DNA of 64,000 bases from Pseudomonas sp. TH10 (GCF_016651255.1 NZ_JAEKEG010000104.1:1-64000); one strand, 5' to 3'; positions 1-8,651 are shown, numbered from the stretch's first letter. The notes: generated by a model not told the origin, from the letters alone. A program made the numbers and translations.

Positions 1-1
1 C

Positions 2-148
2 TGGTCGTTGCTGGCGCAGGCCTACGCGCGGTTCGGTGCGCAACCGACGCTGCTGGAACGGGACTTCAATTTCCCGGTGTTCGCCGAGTTGGTCGCCGAA
101 CTGCACATCATCCGCCGCCTGCAGGCCGCAGGAGTGAATCGTGGATAA
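2..148 (+). CDS. MNIO/DUF692 family protein (BufB-like), C-terminal fragment
   Basis: Only the last 48 codons lie in the window; the gene starts beyond the left edge. The tail reads ...[18 protein letters not shown] followed by HIIRRLQ, which is typical of the C-terminus of DUF692 multinuclear iron oxidases (MNIO). Enzymes of this family install thiooxazole-type modifications on Cys of small metal-binding peptides. The stop overlaps the next start by 8 nt, so the two genes are translationally coupled, as in buf/hvf operons. The assignment rests on a short tail plus the diagnostic neighbour. Confidence 0.75.
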   Translation, partial: WSLLAQAYARFGAQPTLLERDFNFPVFAELVAELHIIRRLQAAGVNRG

Positions 149-890
149 GCCCGGCCTGTTTCAGGAGCAGATCACCTTTGGCCGCTACCTGCGCGACCCC
201 GACCATTGCGCGCCGCCAGGCCACATGGACGCGGCAAGGGCCCAGGTTTACCGCGACCTGATCTTTGCCAATCTGTCGCAATTGCTCAGCGCCACTTTCC
301 CTGTGTTGATCAGGATCCTCGGTGAGGCGCGCTGGCGTCTGCTGGTGCGCAGTTTTCTGCGTGACCATCGCGCGCGCACGCCGAAATTCGGCGAGATCGC
401 CGAGGAGTTCGTGGGCTTTGTGGCGACTGTCCCCCAAGGCGACTGGCCCGGGTTCATGGTCGAGCTGGCACATTACGAATGGGTCGAGATGGCGTTGCAA
501 CAGTCCGACGCCGACCCCCTGCCTGTCAGCACTGGCGCAAGCTTACTGGATTGCCCGCTACGCGTTTCGCCCCTCGCCTGGCCATTGGCGTATGCCTGGC
601 CGGTCCAGCAGGTCGGGCCGGATTTCCAGCCGTCGATGCCGCCGGCCCAGCCTACGTTGCTGCTGGTGCGTCGCGGCGAAGACTGGAGCGTGAAGTTTTC
701 CGAACTGAGCCCATTGGCCTGGCGCCTGTTGCAGCGCATAAACGAGCTTCCCGCACTTAATGGCCAGGCCCAGTTGCAAGCCCTTGCACAGGAGGCCGGT
801 GCTGAAGACGTGCCCGCTTTCGTGGCAAGCGGCCTGGCCTTGTTGCAGCAGTTGCACGGGGAGGGCGTGGTGGGAGGGGTGGCCCGGTGA
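141..890 (+). CDS. DUF2063 / HvfC-BufC family partner protein
   Basis: 249 aa with a GTG start inside the end of the MNIO gene. The N-terminal ~100 residues match the DUF2063 fold: [14 protein letters not shown], then [24 protein letters not shown], with the conserved helical run around [30 protein letters not shown]2063 proteins pair with MNIO enzymes and are thought to present the precursor peptide for modification. The coupling to the upstream gene supports a bufferin-type (copper-binding RiPP) operon; the precursor and any DoxX gene would lie left of the window. The C-terminal half is less conserved. The gene ends 22 nt from a convergent peptidase gene. Confidence 0.85.
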   Translation: MDKPGLFQEQITFGRYLRDPDHCAPPGHMDAARAQVYRDLIFANLSQLLSATFPVLIRILGEARWRLLVRSFLRDHRARTPKFGEIAEEFVGFVATVPQGDWPGFMVELAHYEWVEMALQQSDADPLPVSTGASLLDCPLRVSPLAWPLAYAWPVQQVGPDFQPSMPPAQPTLLLVRRGEDWSVKFSELSPLAWRLLQRINELPALNGQAQLQALAQEAGAEDVPAFVASGLALLQQLHGEGVVGGVAR

Positions 891-912
891 GTGTGAGTCC
901 CGGGCCGAGCAC

Positions 913-2038
913 TTACCGGGAGCGGGTCGCATCGCCCGGCCAGCCGGCCTGACCCAGGGCTTTGAGCAGCGTGTGCGTCCAGTCCCGGCACCGCATGGCC
1001 GTTGCCTTCGGCGGAGTCGGAGGCCAACAAGGCGTTGATGATCGCTTCCTCGACGGCTTCGGTGGCAGCCAGAAACAACTCGCTGATGTGATCGTTGTTG
1101 ACCATGCGCAACTGATCGCACGTCGGTGCACCCTTGCCCTCATAAGCGGCTGGCGGCATCTGGTTGCCGGTAGCGAAGGCGATGAAGATGTCGCCACTGT
1201 GGTCCTCGTTGCCGCCACCGGTACGGGCCAGGCCGAGGCTGGCGCGTTGGGCCAGGCGCGTGCACTGGTGCGGCAGCAGCGGCGCATCGGTGGCCAGGCA
1301 CACCACGATCGAGCCCATGCCCGGATACGGCAGCGATGCCTTGAGGAAGGGGGAGTCGGCCTGTTCCATGTAGCGTCCCACCGGATAACCGTCGACCCGC
1401 AGTTCATTGCGAATGCCGTGGTTGGCCTGGACGATGGCGCCGACGGTCCAGCCGCCCTGCGCGGCGCTGAGTCGGCGCGAGGAGGTGCCGATGCCGCCCT
1501 TGAATTCATGACAGATCATGCCGCTGCCGCCACCCACCGCACCTTCGGTCACCGGGCCGCCGGTCGCGGCTTCCAGGGCCTGGGCGACGTGCTCGGGCTT
1601 TACATGGAAGCCGTTGATGTCGCTGAGCAGGCCGTCGAAGGTTTCCAGCACCACCGGCATGTTCCAGTAGAGTCGGCCGTCGTCCGGTTGCTGCTGGCGA
1701 TCCAGCGCAATCAGCGCATCGCGCACCACGCCCAGGCTGTGGGTGTTGGTGAACGCAATCGGGCTGGTCAACAGGCCGGCTTCGCGAATCCACTCCAGGC
1801 CCGTGGCATCGCCGTTGCCATTGAGTACATGGACCCCGGCAAAGCATGGCTGCTGGTTGGTGGAACCCTGCCGCGGTTCGATCAGGGTAACGCCGGTGAG
1901 GATGTCGCGACCGCTGGCAGTGCGTCCTCGCACATTGCTGTGACCGACCCGTACGCCGGGCACATCGGTGATGGCATTGAGGGGGCCGGGTTGCAGTTGG
2001 CCAAACTGGATGTTCAAGTCGCGGGCACGTGGTTTCAT
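913..2038 (-). CDS. P1 family peptidase (DmpA-like aminopeptidase), C-terminal frameshift
   Basis: Ntn-type self-processing peptidase of the L-aminopeptidase/D-esterase (DmpA) family. Visible features are the N-terminal NAITDVPGVRVGHSNV, the EGAVGGGSGM and KGGIGTSSRR blocks, and PGMGSIVVCLATDAPLLPHQ. In the last block the Gly-Ser bond is the expected autocleavage point and the Ser (about residue 243) the nucleophile. The natural end ...LLKALGQAGWPGDATRSR is in another frame: a +1 indel near 971-980 makes the given frame run on to 473 across the opposite gene. Start chosen at ATG 2038; an in-frame ATG at 2050 is also possible. Divergent from the LuxR gene. Confidence 0.8.
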
Positions 2039-2137
2039 CTGTAGTCTCATCGTCAGGTTGTGGCCAAGTGCGTGCAGAGTACTGGCAGGCAGATTGCTCA
2101 CCCATTCCCTTCATGGGTTATACAAAAGGGGTAGTGC

Positions 2138-2911
2138 GTGGACGCGTTGTTGCAGGAATTGCCGGTGCATCAAAGCCTGGCGCGGGTATTTGCCGAGGTG
2201 GGGCATGACGGTTTCTGGCGTGCGCTGGTCGATACCCTGCGTTTGCTGGTGCCGCTGGACAACGCGCTGGTGGCGGTGATGCGGGCGGGCAGGGTGCCCA
2301 GGCTGCTGATCGACTTCGACTCCAAAGGCAGCGCCACCGAGCACGACGAACTGGCCGACTACAGCGCCGGCATGTACCTGCTGGACCCCTTTTACCAGGT
2401 GGCCTGCGCCGGTATCGCCGACGGTTTGCACAGCCTCGAATCAGTGGCGGCTGACCAGTTTCAGCAGAGTGAGTATTACCTCAGCTACTTCCAGCCGGTA
2501 GTTGGCGGGGACGAGTTGCAGTTCATGCTCAACATGGACGGCGCGGTACTGGGCCTGTCCCTCGGTCGTTCGACGCGCTTCACGCTCGAAGAGCAGGGCC
2601 GGCTATTGTGCGTGCGTGATTGGGTGCTGGCGGCGATCCGCCGTCACGTGCAATTGCTCCCCGCGCTAGCACCCACCGGCGAAGCCGCAGCCGGTGACCT
2701 GGCTTCTCTGCTGGACCGCTTCGACGCGCGCCTGACGGTGCGCGAAATTGAAACGGCGCGCCTGATCCTGCAAGGGTTTTCCAGCAAGGCGATCGCCCAG
2801 CAGATGGGCATCTCCCCGGAGACCGTGAAGGTTCACCGGCGCAATCTTTATCAAAAGCTCAACGTCAACGGGCATGGCGAGTTGTTCGCGCTGGTGCTGC
2901 AGCCGCGTTGA
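2138..2911 (+). CDS. LuxR family transcriptional regulator
   Basis: 257 aa, GTG start behind an AAAAGGGG ribosome site. The N-terminal ~185 residues form an unassigned sensor region. The C-terminal ~60 residues are a LuxR/GerE helix-turn-helix: LTVREIETARLILQGFSSKA, then IAQQMGISPETVKVHRRNLYQK. There is no receiver aspartate and no clear acyl-homoserine lactone pocket, so the signal is unknown. It is divergent from the P1 peptidase gene with about 100 nt between them, and may regulate that gene; this is inference from position only. Confidence 0.85.
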   Translation: MDALLQELPVHQSLARVFAEVGHDGFWRALVDTLRLLVPLDNALVAVMRAGRVPRLLIDFDSKGSATEHDELADYSAGMYLLDPFYQVACAGIADGLHSLESVAADQFQQSEYYLSYFQPVVGGDELQFMLNMDGAVLGLSLGRSTRFTLEEQGRLLCVRDWVLAAIRRHVQLLPALAPTGEAAAGDLASLLDRFDARLTVREIETARLILQGFSSKAIAQQMGISPETVKVHRRNLYQKLNVNGHGELFALVLQPR

Positions 2912-2930
2912 GCTGAAACCGGGTCGTTCT

Positions 2931-3028
2931 GATCGCGAGCAGGCTCGCTCCCACAGGGATCTTCGCCGGGCGGGGAATACGTGCACGACGCGGGGTCCAT
3001 GGTGGGAGTGAGCCTGCTCGCGATGCGG
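2931..3028. repeat. REP element pair (family A), inverted
   Basis: Two inverted copies of the Pseudomonas REP core lie between convergent genes: GATCGCGAGCAGGCTCGCTC at the left and its imperfect reverse complement around 3003-3026. They would fold into a long hairpin at the ends of both transcripts. The same family recurs near 12021, 16923, 22443, 28691, 34338 and 46100. Confidence 0.85.
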
Positions 3029-3039
3029 GTGCTGCGGTC

Positions 3040-3974
3040 CTATAGCCGGAACACCAGCGCCTTCAGCCCACACTCGATATCAGCGTCTGGAAACTCCGGC
3101 GGGTTTTCCAGCCGCCGCTCGAACCGCAGGCTCGGCGCTTCCCGGGTGACGCCTTCGATGAGGAAGTCTGCACCGAATGCCGGGTCGTTCATGCAGGCCA
3201 GCACCGTGCCCTCGGCGCCCAGCAGCTCCGGGAGCCGACGCAGGACTCGCTGGTAATCCTTGGTCAGCAGGAAGCTGCCTTTCTGGAAGGACGGCGGGTC
3301 GATGATCACCAGGTCATAGGGCCCCTTGCCGATCACCTTGCCCCAGGACTTGAACAGGTCGTGCCCCAGGAACGTCACCTTGCCCAGGTCGTGCCCGTTG
3401 AGTCGGTGATTGTCGCGACCACGGCTCAGGGCCGCGCTGGACATGTCCAGGTTGACCACATGCTCGGCGCCGCCTTCGATTGCTGTCACGGAAAAGCCGC
3501 AAGTGTAGGCAAACAGATTGAGTACGCGCTTGCCCTGCGCATTGGCCCGCACCCAGTCGCGCCCGTAGCGCATATCGAGGAACAGGCCGTTGTTCTGCTT
3601 GCGGCCCAGGTCCACCCGATAGCGCAGGCCACCCTCGGTGATGGTCATGTCATCGATGGCGTCCCCACCAGCCATTCGGTGGTGCTTTGCGGCAGGTAGC
3701 GGTGCTGCAACGCGAGCGTATGTGCGCCGCATGCGACCCAGGCAGGCGAAGCGGCGAGCCGCAACAGGTCTGCCTTCAGCGCCTCCAATTGCGCCGCCTG
3801 CGGTTCCTTGAACAGCGACACCAGCACCACCCCCTGCAACCAGTCGACGGTCACTTGCTCCAGGCCCGGCCAGCAACGCCCACGGCCATGGAACAGCCGG
3901 CGGGTTTCGGCGGGGGCGTCTGCCAGGGCGGTCAGCAGATGGGCGTGGAGGAGGGCGAGCGCTTCTGGATTCAT
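3040..3974 (-). pseudogene. Class I SAM-dependent methyltransferase (RlmI/COG1092-like), frameshifted
   Basis: Expected product about 311 aa. The N-terminal part (MNPEALALLHAHLLTALADA ... QHRYLPQSTTEWLV) and the C-terminal part (GGDAIDDMTITEGGLRYRVD ... FRL) lie in different frames. They join at a CCCC run at 3663-3666 (plus strand), where five bases would restore the frame. The catalytic part shows the Rossmann motif VLNLFAYTCGFSVTA and DLVIIDPPSFQKGSF, with the DPPSF loop of RNA cytosine/purine methyltransferases of the RlmI/RlmK type. The exact substrate is not predictable. Convergent with the LuxR gene. A sequencing error is the likely cause of the break. Confidence 0.8.
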
Positions 3975-4143
3975 CGGCCTGGTTCGGTCATTTGAGGGGG
4001 CGGCATTTAACCACAACTTGGGCCAGCGCCTGCTTTCCGGGCGTCGGGAGTTATCACGTTTAATTTAACTTTCCGTGAGGATTTGGCGATCTGACGGCCC
4101 ACATACTCGGCTCCATCGAACACCAGTCGCCGGGAGAGCCACC

Positions 4144-4754
4144 ATGTTGCAGCAACCCTCGGTCAGCACACATCCGCGCTGGCTACGGCTGACTCACTGG
4201 CTCAATGCCTTGGCGGTGCTGGTGATGGTCGCCAGCGGCTGGCGCATCTACAACGCCTCCCCGCTCTACGATTTCAGTTTTCCTCCGTCGATCACCCTGG
4301 GCGGCTGGCTCGGCGGGGCGCTGCAATGGCATTTCGCGGCGATGTGGTTGCTGGTCATCAATGGCGTCATTTATCTACTGGTCAACCTCATCAGCGGGCG
4401 CCTGTCGCGACGGTTTTCCCCCTGTCGCCCAAGGGCATCCGGCACGACGTGCTGGCCGCGCTGCGAGGCAAGTTGGGGCATGCGGACCTGCGTCAGTACA
4501 ACCAGGTGCAGCGCCTTGCCTACCTGTTTGTGATGCTCGACATCGCGCTGCTGGTGGTTTCCGGGCTGGTGCTGTGGAAGTCCGTGCAGTTTCCGTTGTT
4601 GCGCGAGCTGCTGGGCGGCTACGAAGCGGCGCGGCACGTGCACTTTATTGCCATGGCGCTGTTGCTGGGGTTTGTCGCGGTGCACCTGGTGATGGTCGCG
4701 CTCGTCCCCAAAACCCTGGTTGCCATGCTATTTGGTCACAAGGAACCCTTATGA
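4144..4754 (+). pseudogene. Cytochrome b561-type membrane subunit (YedZ1-like), frameshifted
   Basis: Expected product about 203 aa with four membrane segments and haem-ligand type histidines: LTHWLNALAVLVMVASGWRI, LQWHFAAMWLLVINGVIYLL, RLAYLFVMLDIALLVVSGLV and HVHFIAMALLLGFVAVHLVM. The frame breaks at TTTT 4414-4417, where five T would join SRRF to FPLSPKGIRHDV. It starts behind GGAGAG and its stop overlaps the next ATG (ATGA), so it is translationally coupled to the molybdoprotein gene. Role inferred: quinol-linked electron donor to the periplasmic molybdoenzyme. Confidence 0.85.
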
Positions 4755-5536
4755 AAAAGCGCATTCAAGGACCCGGGCTGGATGAGGCGTCCATTCTCGC
4801 CGACGCTCGCAAAATCATCGCCCCGCAAATCGAAGACCCCTCGCGTCGCTCGTTTCTGTTGCGTGGCCTGACCCTCGGCGGGGTGGCGATGTTGTCCGGT
4901 TGCAACCTGACCGACAACGACAGCGTCGAGACCGCGTTGTCTTCGATGTCGCGCTTCAACGATCGGGTGCAGGGCTGGTTGTTCAACCCCAATGCACTGG
5001 CGCCTACCTATCCGGCGTCGATGATCACCCGGCCATTTCCGTTTAATGCCTTCTACGGCATCGACGAAGCACCGACCGTTGATGCCGACAGTTTCCGACT
5101 GGAAGTCACCGGCCTGGTCGCCGACAAACGCAGCTGGCGCCTGGAGGAACTGCGCGCCATGGCCCAGGCCGACCAGATCACCCGGCACATTTGCGTCGAA
5201 GGCTGGAGCGCGATCGGTCGCTGGGGCGGTGTGCCTTTCAGCGATTTCCTCAGGCGCATCGGCGCCGATACGCACGCCAGATACGTGGGCTTCAAATGCG
5301 CGGACGATTACTACACCAGCATCGACATGGCCACCGCGCTGCACCCGCAAACCCTGCTGGCGCTGACCTACGACGGCGCGGTGCTGCCGCGGGAGTACGG
5401 CTTCCCAATGAAGCTGCGCATGCCCACCAAGCTGGGCTACAAAAATCCCAAGCATATCCAGGCGATTTTCGTCAGTAACACCTACACCGGCGGCTACTGG
5501 GAAGACCAGGGTTACAACTGGTTCGGTGGCAGCTGA
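4751..5536 (+). CDS. Tat-exported molybdopterin oxidoreductase, sulfite-oxidase fold (YedY1/MsrP-like)
   Basis: 261 aa. The N-terminus carries a twin-arginine motif (SRRSFLLRG, Arg 32-33) followed by a hydrophobic stretch ending MLSGC. The molybdenum-pterin domain shows RHICVEGWSAIGRWGGVPF, where Cys148 is the expected Mo ligand, then VGFKCADDYYTSIDMATALH and LRMPTKLGYKNPKHI. The family includes MsrP/YedY, a periplasmic methionine sulfoxide reductase. It sits in an operon behind a cytochrome b and 71 nt ahead of a methionine-rich exported protein. This order supports a protein-methionine repair or oxidant-scavenging role, though the substrate is inferred. Confidence 0.9.
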   Translation: MKKRIQGPGLDEASILADARKIIAPQIEDPSRRSFLLRGLTLGGVAMLSGCNLTDNDSVETALSSMSRFNDRVQGWLFNPNALAPTYPASMITRPFPFNAFYGIDEAPTVDADSFRLEVTGLVADKRSWRLEELRAMAQADQITRHICVEGWSAIGRWGGVPFSDFLRRIGADTHARYVGFKCADDYYTSIDMATALHPQTLLALTYDGAVLPREYGFPMKLRMPTKLGYKNPKHIQAIFVSNTYTGGYWEDQGYNWFGGS

Positions 5537-5607
5537 CCGACATCCGCCAGGTTCATCCGCGCAGCCCGTGTTGCGCACATTCGCACCTCAGCTCCAGGAG
5601 ATTCATC

Positions 5608-5889
5608 ATGAAAAAACTGACCAGCATTGCCCTGTCCCTGTGCCTCGCAGCAGGGGCCGCCAGCGTGTTCGCCGCCGATACCATGAGTCAGGAAGGCATG
5701 AGCAAGGACTCGATGTCCAGGGACGCGATGAAAAAAGACTCGATGAACAAAGACAGCATGAGCAAGGACGCCGTGAAGCAGGACAGCATGTCCAAGGACG
5801 GGATGAAAAAGGACAGCATGTCCAAAGACGGGATGAAAAAGGACGCAATGTCCAAAGACGCCATGAAAAAGGACGACATGGCCAAGTGA
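5608..5889 (+). CDS. Pentapeptide MXKDX repeat protein (methionine-rich, MrpX-like)
   Basis: 93 aa. A signal peptide (MKKLTSIALSLCLAAGAASV, cleavage expected near A22) is followed by about 71 residues made of repeats of the type MSKDS/MKKDA. The mature part has 13 Met, many Lys and Asp, no Cys and no aromatic residue. One repeat has Val in place of Met (AVKQD). It matches the MXKDX repeat family. Placement after a YedY-like molybdoenzyme and cytochrome b parallels Azospira MrpX, a sacrificial methionine-rich peptide that scavenges hypochlorite and is re-reduced by YedY1. The start follows AGGAG. Confidence 0.9.
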   Translation: MKKLTSIALSLCLAAGAASVFAADTMSQEGMSKDSMSRDAMKKDSMNKDSMSKDAVKQDSMSKDGMKKDSMSKDGMKKDAMSKDAMKKDDMAK

Positions 5890-5960
5890 TCTTCGCTTCG
5901 CGAACGGCTGGACGCCTGATTTCGTCGACTGCCTGTATCAAAAATGAATTTCCGCCGAGT

Positions 5961-5987
5961 CCGCTGCTCATACCTGTAAGCAGCGGA
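5961..5987 (+). terminator. Possible hairpin after the MXKDX gene
   Basis: CCGCTGCT and AGCAGCGG form an 8-bp stem around a 10-nt loop, followed by ATTTGAG. It could end the cytochrome/molybdoprotein/MXKDX transcript. The weak T stretch makes this tentative. Confidence 0.4.
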
Positions 5988-6031
5988 TTTGAGCCCGCGA
6001 AATTTTTGAGCAATCAGGGAGTGGCACCGTC

Positions 6032-6442
6032 ATGAGTCCAGTCACAACGGCAAACGATCACCTTCCCGACGGGTTGATTCTTGTGGTCGAGGATGATCCG
6101 TTGATCCTGGAGTTTCTCTGCGAAATTCTTCAGGACGAAGGTTTTACCGTTGAACCCCAGATCAGTGCGGACGCTGCAGTGGTCTATCTGGAGCAGCACT
6201 GCGACAAGGTCAGTTTGTTGCTGACCGATATCACCATGCCCGGCACCCTCAACGGCGCCGACCTGGCGAATCTGGTCGGCGATCGCTGGCCGGACAAGCC
6301 GATCATGATCATGTCAGGGTTCGAAACGCCGGAGACTTCCGGGGTCCGGCACGACGTTTCTTTCATCAAGAAACCCTGGGCGCTCGGGCAATTGCTCGAT
6401 TGCGTTGAAGGGGCGCTGAAGAAAGCCCCGGTGCAACGTTGA
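6032..6442 (+). CDS. Single-domain response regulator receiver protein
   Basis: 136 aa and a receiver domain only. It has the acidic pair in ILVVEDDPLILEFL, the phospho-acceptor Asp in SLLLTDITMPG, the conserved Ser in IMIMSGFETPE and the Lys in VSFIKKPWALGQLL. There is no output domain. No histidine kinase is adjacent, so it probably acts by protein interaction or phospho-relay with a kinase elsewhere. ATG at 6032; ribosome site weak (GGGAG upstream). Confidence 0.9.
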   Translation: MSPVTTANDHLPDGLILVVEDDPLILEFLCEILQDEGFTVEPQISADAAVVYLEQHCDKVSLLLTDITMPGTLNGADLANLVGDRWPDKPIMIMSGFETPETSGVRHDVSFIKKPWALGQLLDCVEGALKKAPVQR

Positions 6443-6493
6443 TCCTGTACATTGGGTGAAACCCCGCCCGTTACCTGGATAGGAAGTCTGCTT

Positions 6494-7162
6494 TTGCCTG
6501 CTGACGACGCTGTTTTCAATCGCGCTTACCGCGCCTTTCTCTTCGACATGGATGGCACCGTTCTCAACTCCATTGCTGCCGCCGAGCGAATCTGGACCAC
6601 CTGGGCCCTGCGCCACGGCATCGATGTCGCATCATTCCTGCCCACCATCCATGGCGCCCGCGCCATCGACACGGTTAACCGTCAAGGTTTGCCGGGCATT
6701 GATGCACAGGCAGAAGCAGCCTGGGTCACCCAGGCCGAGATCGAGGATGTAGAGGGCATTGTCGAGGTGTCGGGGGCCGCGCGATTCTTGCGGTCGCTAC
6801 CGCCCAGGCAGTGGGCGATCGTGACATCGGCGCCCAAGGCATTGGCTTTGCGGCGGATGGCAGCGGCCGGTGTGCCTGCGCCGGACGTGATCATCACCGC
6901 CGAGGATGTCAGCGCGGGCAAGCCTGATCCTGCCGGTTACAAACTGGCGGCTGAGCGGTTGGGCGTAGAGATTGGCGAGTGCCTGATTTTTGAAGATGCC
7001 AGTGTGGGCATCCAGGCGGCTGAGGCGTCCGGCGCTGATTTGCTGGTGATCACGTCGACGCATCCGCACCCGATGGATACGCCCCACGCAACACTGGAAA
7101 GCTATGAGCGGGTGGGTGTTGCGGTGGATGTAGGCGGGCAATTGACCTTGCAAAAGCGCTAA
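6494..7162 (+). CDS. HAD-IA family phosphatase
   Basis: 222 aa from a TTG start with AGGAAG about 8 nt upstream; the reading frame is open further upstream. HAD motifs are FLFDMDGTVLNS (motif I, nucleophile Asp), WAIVTSAPKALA (motif II Thr/Ser), then GKPDPAGYKLAAERL (motif III Lys) and CLIFEDASVGIQAA (motif IV Asp). The layout and cap resemble small sugar-phosphate phosphatases such as glycerol or 2-deoxyglucose phosphatase. Substrate unknown. It lies 50 nt behind the receiver gene and may be co-transcribed. Confidence 0.88.
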   Translation: MPADDAVFNRAYRAFLFDMDGTVLNSIAAAERIWTTWALRHGIDVASFLPTIHGARAIDTVNRQGLPGIDAQAEAAWVTQAEIEDVEGIVEVSGAARFLRSLPPRQWAIVTSAPKALALRRMAAAGVPAPDVIITAEDVSAGKPDPAGYKLAAERLGVEIGECLIFEDASVGIQAAEASGADLLVITSTHPHPMDTPHATLESYERVGVAVDVGGQLTLQKR

Positions 7163-7192
7163 GACAACTCCGCCGGTATGGGCTGCCGCAAG

Positions 7193-7403
7193 CTGCGTTA
7201 ACAACTGCGTCCGTAGGAGCTGCGGCAGGCTGCGTTAACAACTGCGTCCGTAGGAGCTGCGGCAGGCTGCGTTAACAACTGCGTCCGTAGGAGCTGCCGC
7301 AGGCTGCGATCTTTTGATCTTCAGCAATTACGAAAAATCAAAAGATCGCAGCCTTCGGCAGCTCCTACAGAATCAAAAGATCGCAGCCTTTGGCAGCTCC
7401 TAC
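7193..7403. repeat. 37-bp tandem array fused to an inverted REP (family B)
   Basis: A 37-nt unit beginning CTGCGTTAACAACTGCGTCC occurs three times in tandem (7193, 7230, 7267). It runs into GTAGGAGCTGCCGCAGGCTG then CGATCTTTTGAT. Two inverted copies of that REP arm follow (about 7340-7369 and 7374-7403). The whole block would form a large alternative hairpin between the HAD gene and the convergent DUF2388 gene. Confidence 0.9.
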
Positions 7404-7431
7404 GGGGAGCTGCAGGACGTGTCGGGCTGGC

Positions 7432-7749
7432 TTACTGCCCCGACGCAGCACCATCGTTGATCAGGATGGCCCGGGCCAGGTCTTCATCGGTGGCGTTCAG
7501 GCCGGGATTGTCCTGGCGAATCTGATGCATCACCGACTCCAGATACACCCCGCGAATGGCGCCGCCGCTGGCAACGAAGCTTGAGGCATCATCCTTGGCT
7601 GGAATCATCAATTTGTGATCCTTGAACGTGGAATACAGCGACGCTGAAACCCCGGCCGAAGTGGCGACATCGCCGGCATCGACTTTGGCCATGGCAGAAC
7701 CGAACGGCAAGCAAAGTACCAGTGAAGAGATCAGAACAAGACGGCGCAT
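7432..7749 (-). CDS. DUF2388 domain-containing exported protein
   Basis: 105 aa. A clear signal peptide (MRRLVLISSLVLCLPFGSAMA) is followed by a short mature domain with SAGVSASLYSTFKDHKL, DDASSFVASGGAIRGVYLES and ATDEDLARAILIND, the pattern of DUF2388, a family found mainly in Pseudomonas. Function unknown, periplasmic or secreted. The start is set by GGAGGA 9 nt upstream of ATG 7749. Confidence 0.88.
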   Translation of the reverse strand: MRRLVLISSLVLCLPFGSAMAKVDAGDVATSAGVSASLYSTFKDHKLMIPAKDDASSFVASGGAIRGVYLESVMHQIRQDNPGLNATDEDLARAILINDGAASGQ

Positions 7750-7819
7750 GACGGTGTCCTCCGACAGCTTGAAGCATAAGGGAATTACCACATACCTTAA
7801 GATGCATGTCGGGGCTCAC

Positions 7820-8057
7820 TAGTTCCTTGAGCGGCAGATAATCATTTCAGACAACAAAACCTACCCGGCATTTCAAGGCCCCCGCGCACGTATGCAGGCC
7901 CTGGCAGGCGGATGCCGTGGGATACCGCAACGCAGATAGATTGCGCGCAGCTGTCTGTTTCCCCAAAGCGTTACCTGTACCGGTGATCAGCGCCCAGGCT
8001 GGCGGGGCTCGGCGGGTCTAAACTTGGCAGTGCGCCCATCGCAATGGGAGAACTGCA
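7820..8057. other. Intergenic region upstream of the dinB-like gene
   Basis: About 240 nt between the divergent DUF2388 and DinB genes. It should contain both promoters. No repeat, hairpin or small gene could be supported here beyond the GGGAG ribosome site at its right end. Confidence 0.4.
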
Positions 8058-8651
8058 ATGATCAATACAGCTACTGCCTGCATGCTGACCGATTACAAGC
8101 GCTGGGCGGACCTGCGCCTGTTCGACAGCCTCGCCGCGCTGCCACCCGGTGAAGTCGATAGGCAACGGGTCTCGGTGTTCAACAATATGATTGGCACCTT
8201 GAACCACATCTACGTGGTGGACTGTATCTGGCAAGCCCACCTGGAGGGCCGCGGACACGGTTTCAAGACGTCACACGATCTGCTCCACGCTGACCTGCCG
8301 GACCTGCGCCAGGCCCAGAAGGACATTGATCACTGGTACTGCGACTGGAGCGCCAGGCAAACCGATGCCTCGCTGCTCAAACCGGTCGAGTTCGCATTCG
8401 TTTCCGGCGAAAACGGCACCATGAGCGCCGGCGCGATGCTGATGCACGTGATCAACCATGCCAGCTATCACCGTGGCTGGGTGGTGCAGATGTACTTCGA
8501 GATCCCGGCCATGCCACCGGTAACGGATCTGCCGGTATTCCTGCGCGAACATGATCCGCAGTTGAAGACGCAGAAAGCACCGGCGGCGGCGCCGACATGT
8601 GTCGGGCTATTCGCGAGCGCCACCAACGTTCTGCCGGATCGTTATCGTTGA
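8058..8651 (+). CDS. DinB family protein (putative metal-dependent hydrolase/transferase)
   Basis: 197 aa. A four-helix DinB/YfiT-type fold is suggested by DYKRWADLRLFDSLAALP, NNMIGTLNHIYVVDCIWQAH and LMHVINHASYHRGWV. The His in the second block and the two His of the last block are the expected metal triad. DinB-superfamily proteins include thiol-S-transferases and maleylpyruvate isomerases; the substrate here is unknown. GGGAG lies 8 nt before the ATG. Confidence 0.88.
   Translation: MINTATACMLTDYKRWADLRLFDSLAALPPGEVDRQRVSVFNNMIGTLNHIYVVDCIWQAHLEGRGHGFKTSHDLLHADLPDLRQAQKDIDHWYCDWSARQTDASLLKPVEFAFVSGENGTMSAGAMLMHVINHASYHRGWVVQMYFEIPAMPPVTDLPVFLREHDPQLKTQKAPAAAPTCVGLFASATNVLPDRYR

Noticed and set aside
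473-912. Extension of the P1 peptidase frame across the DUF2063 gene
   Set aside because: The residues after GLDAHAAQ are unlike the family and run antisense to a well supported gene. The normal end is in another frame, so this is a frameshift read-through.
962-2044. 360-aa open frame on the plus strand opposite the P1 peptidase
   Set aside because: Antisense shadow of a conserved gene in high-GC DNA, with no ribosome site and no recognisable motifs.
5608-5889. Antisense open frame over the MXKDX gene
   Set aside because: It only reflects the repeat structure of the sense gene.
7193-7403. CRISPR array
   Set aside because: The 37-nt units are directly adjacent without unique spacers, and the unit is a REP arm; no cas genes are present.
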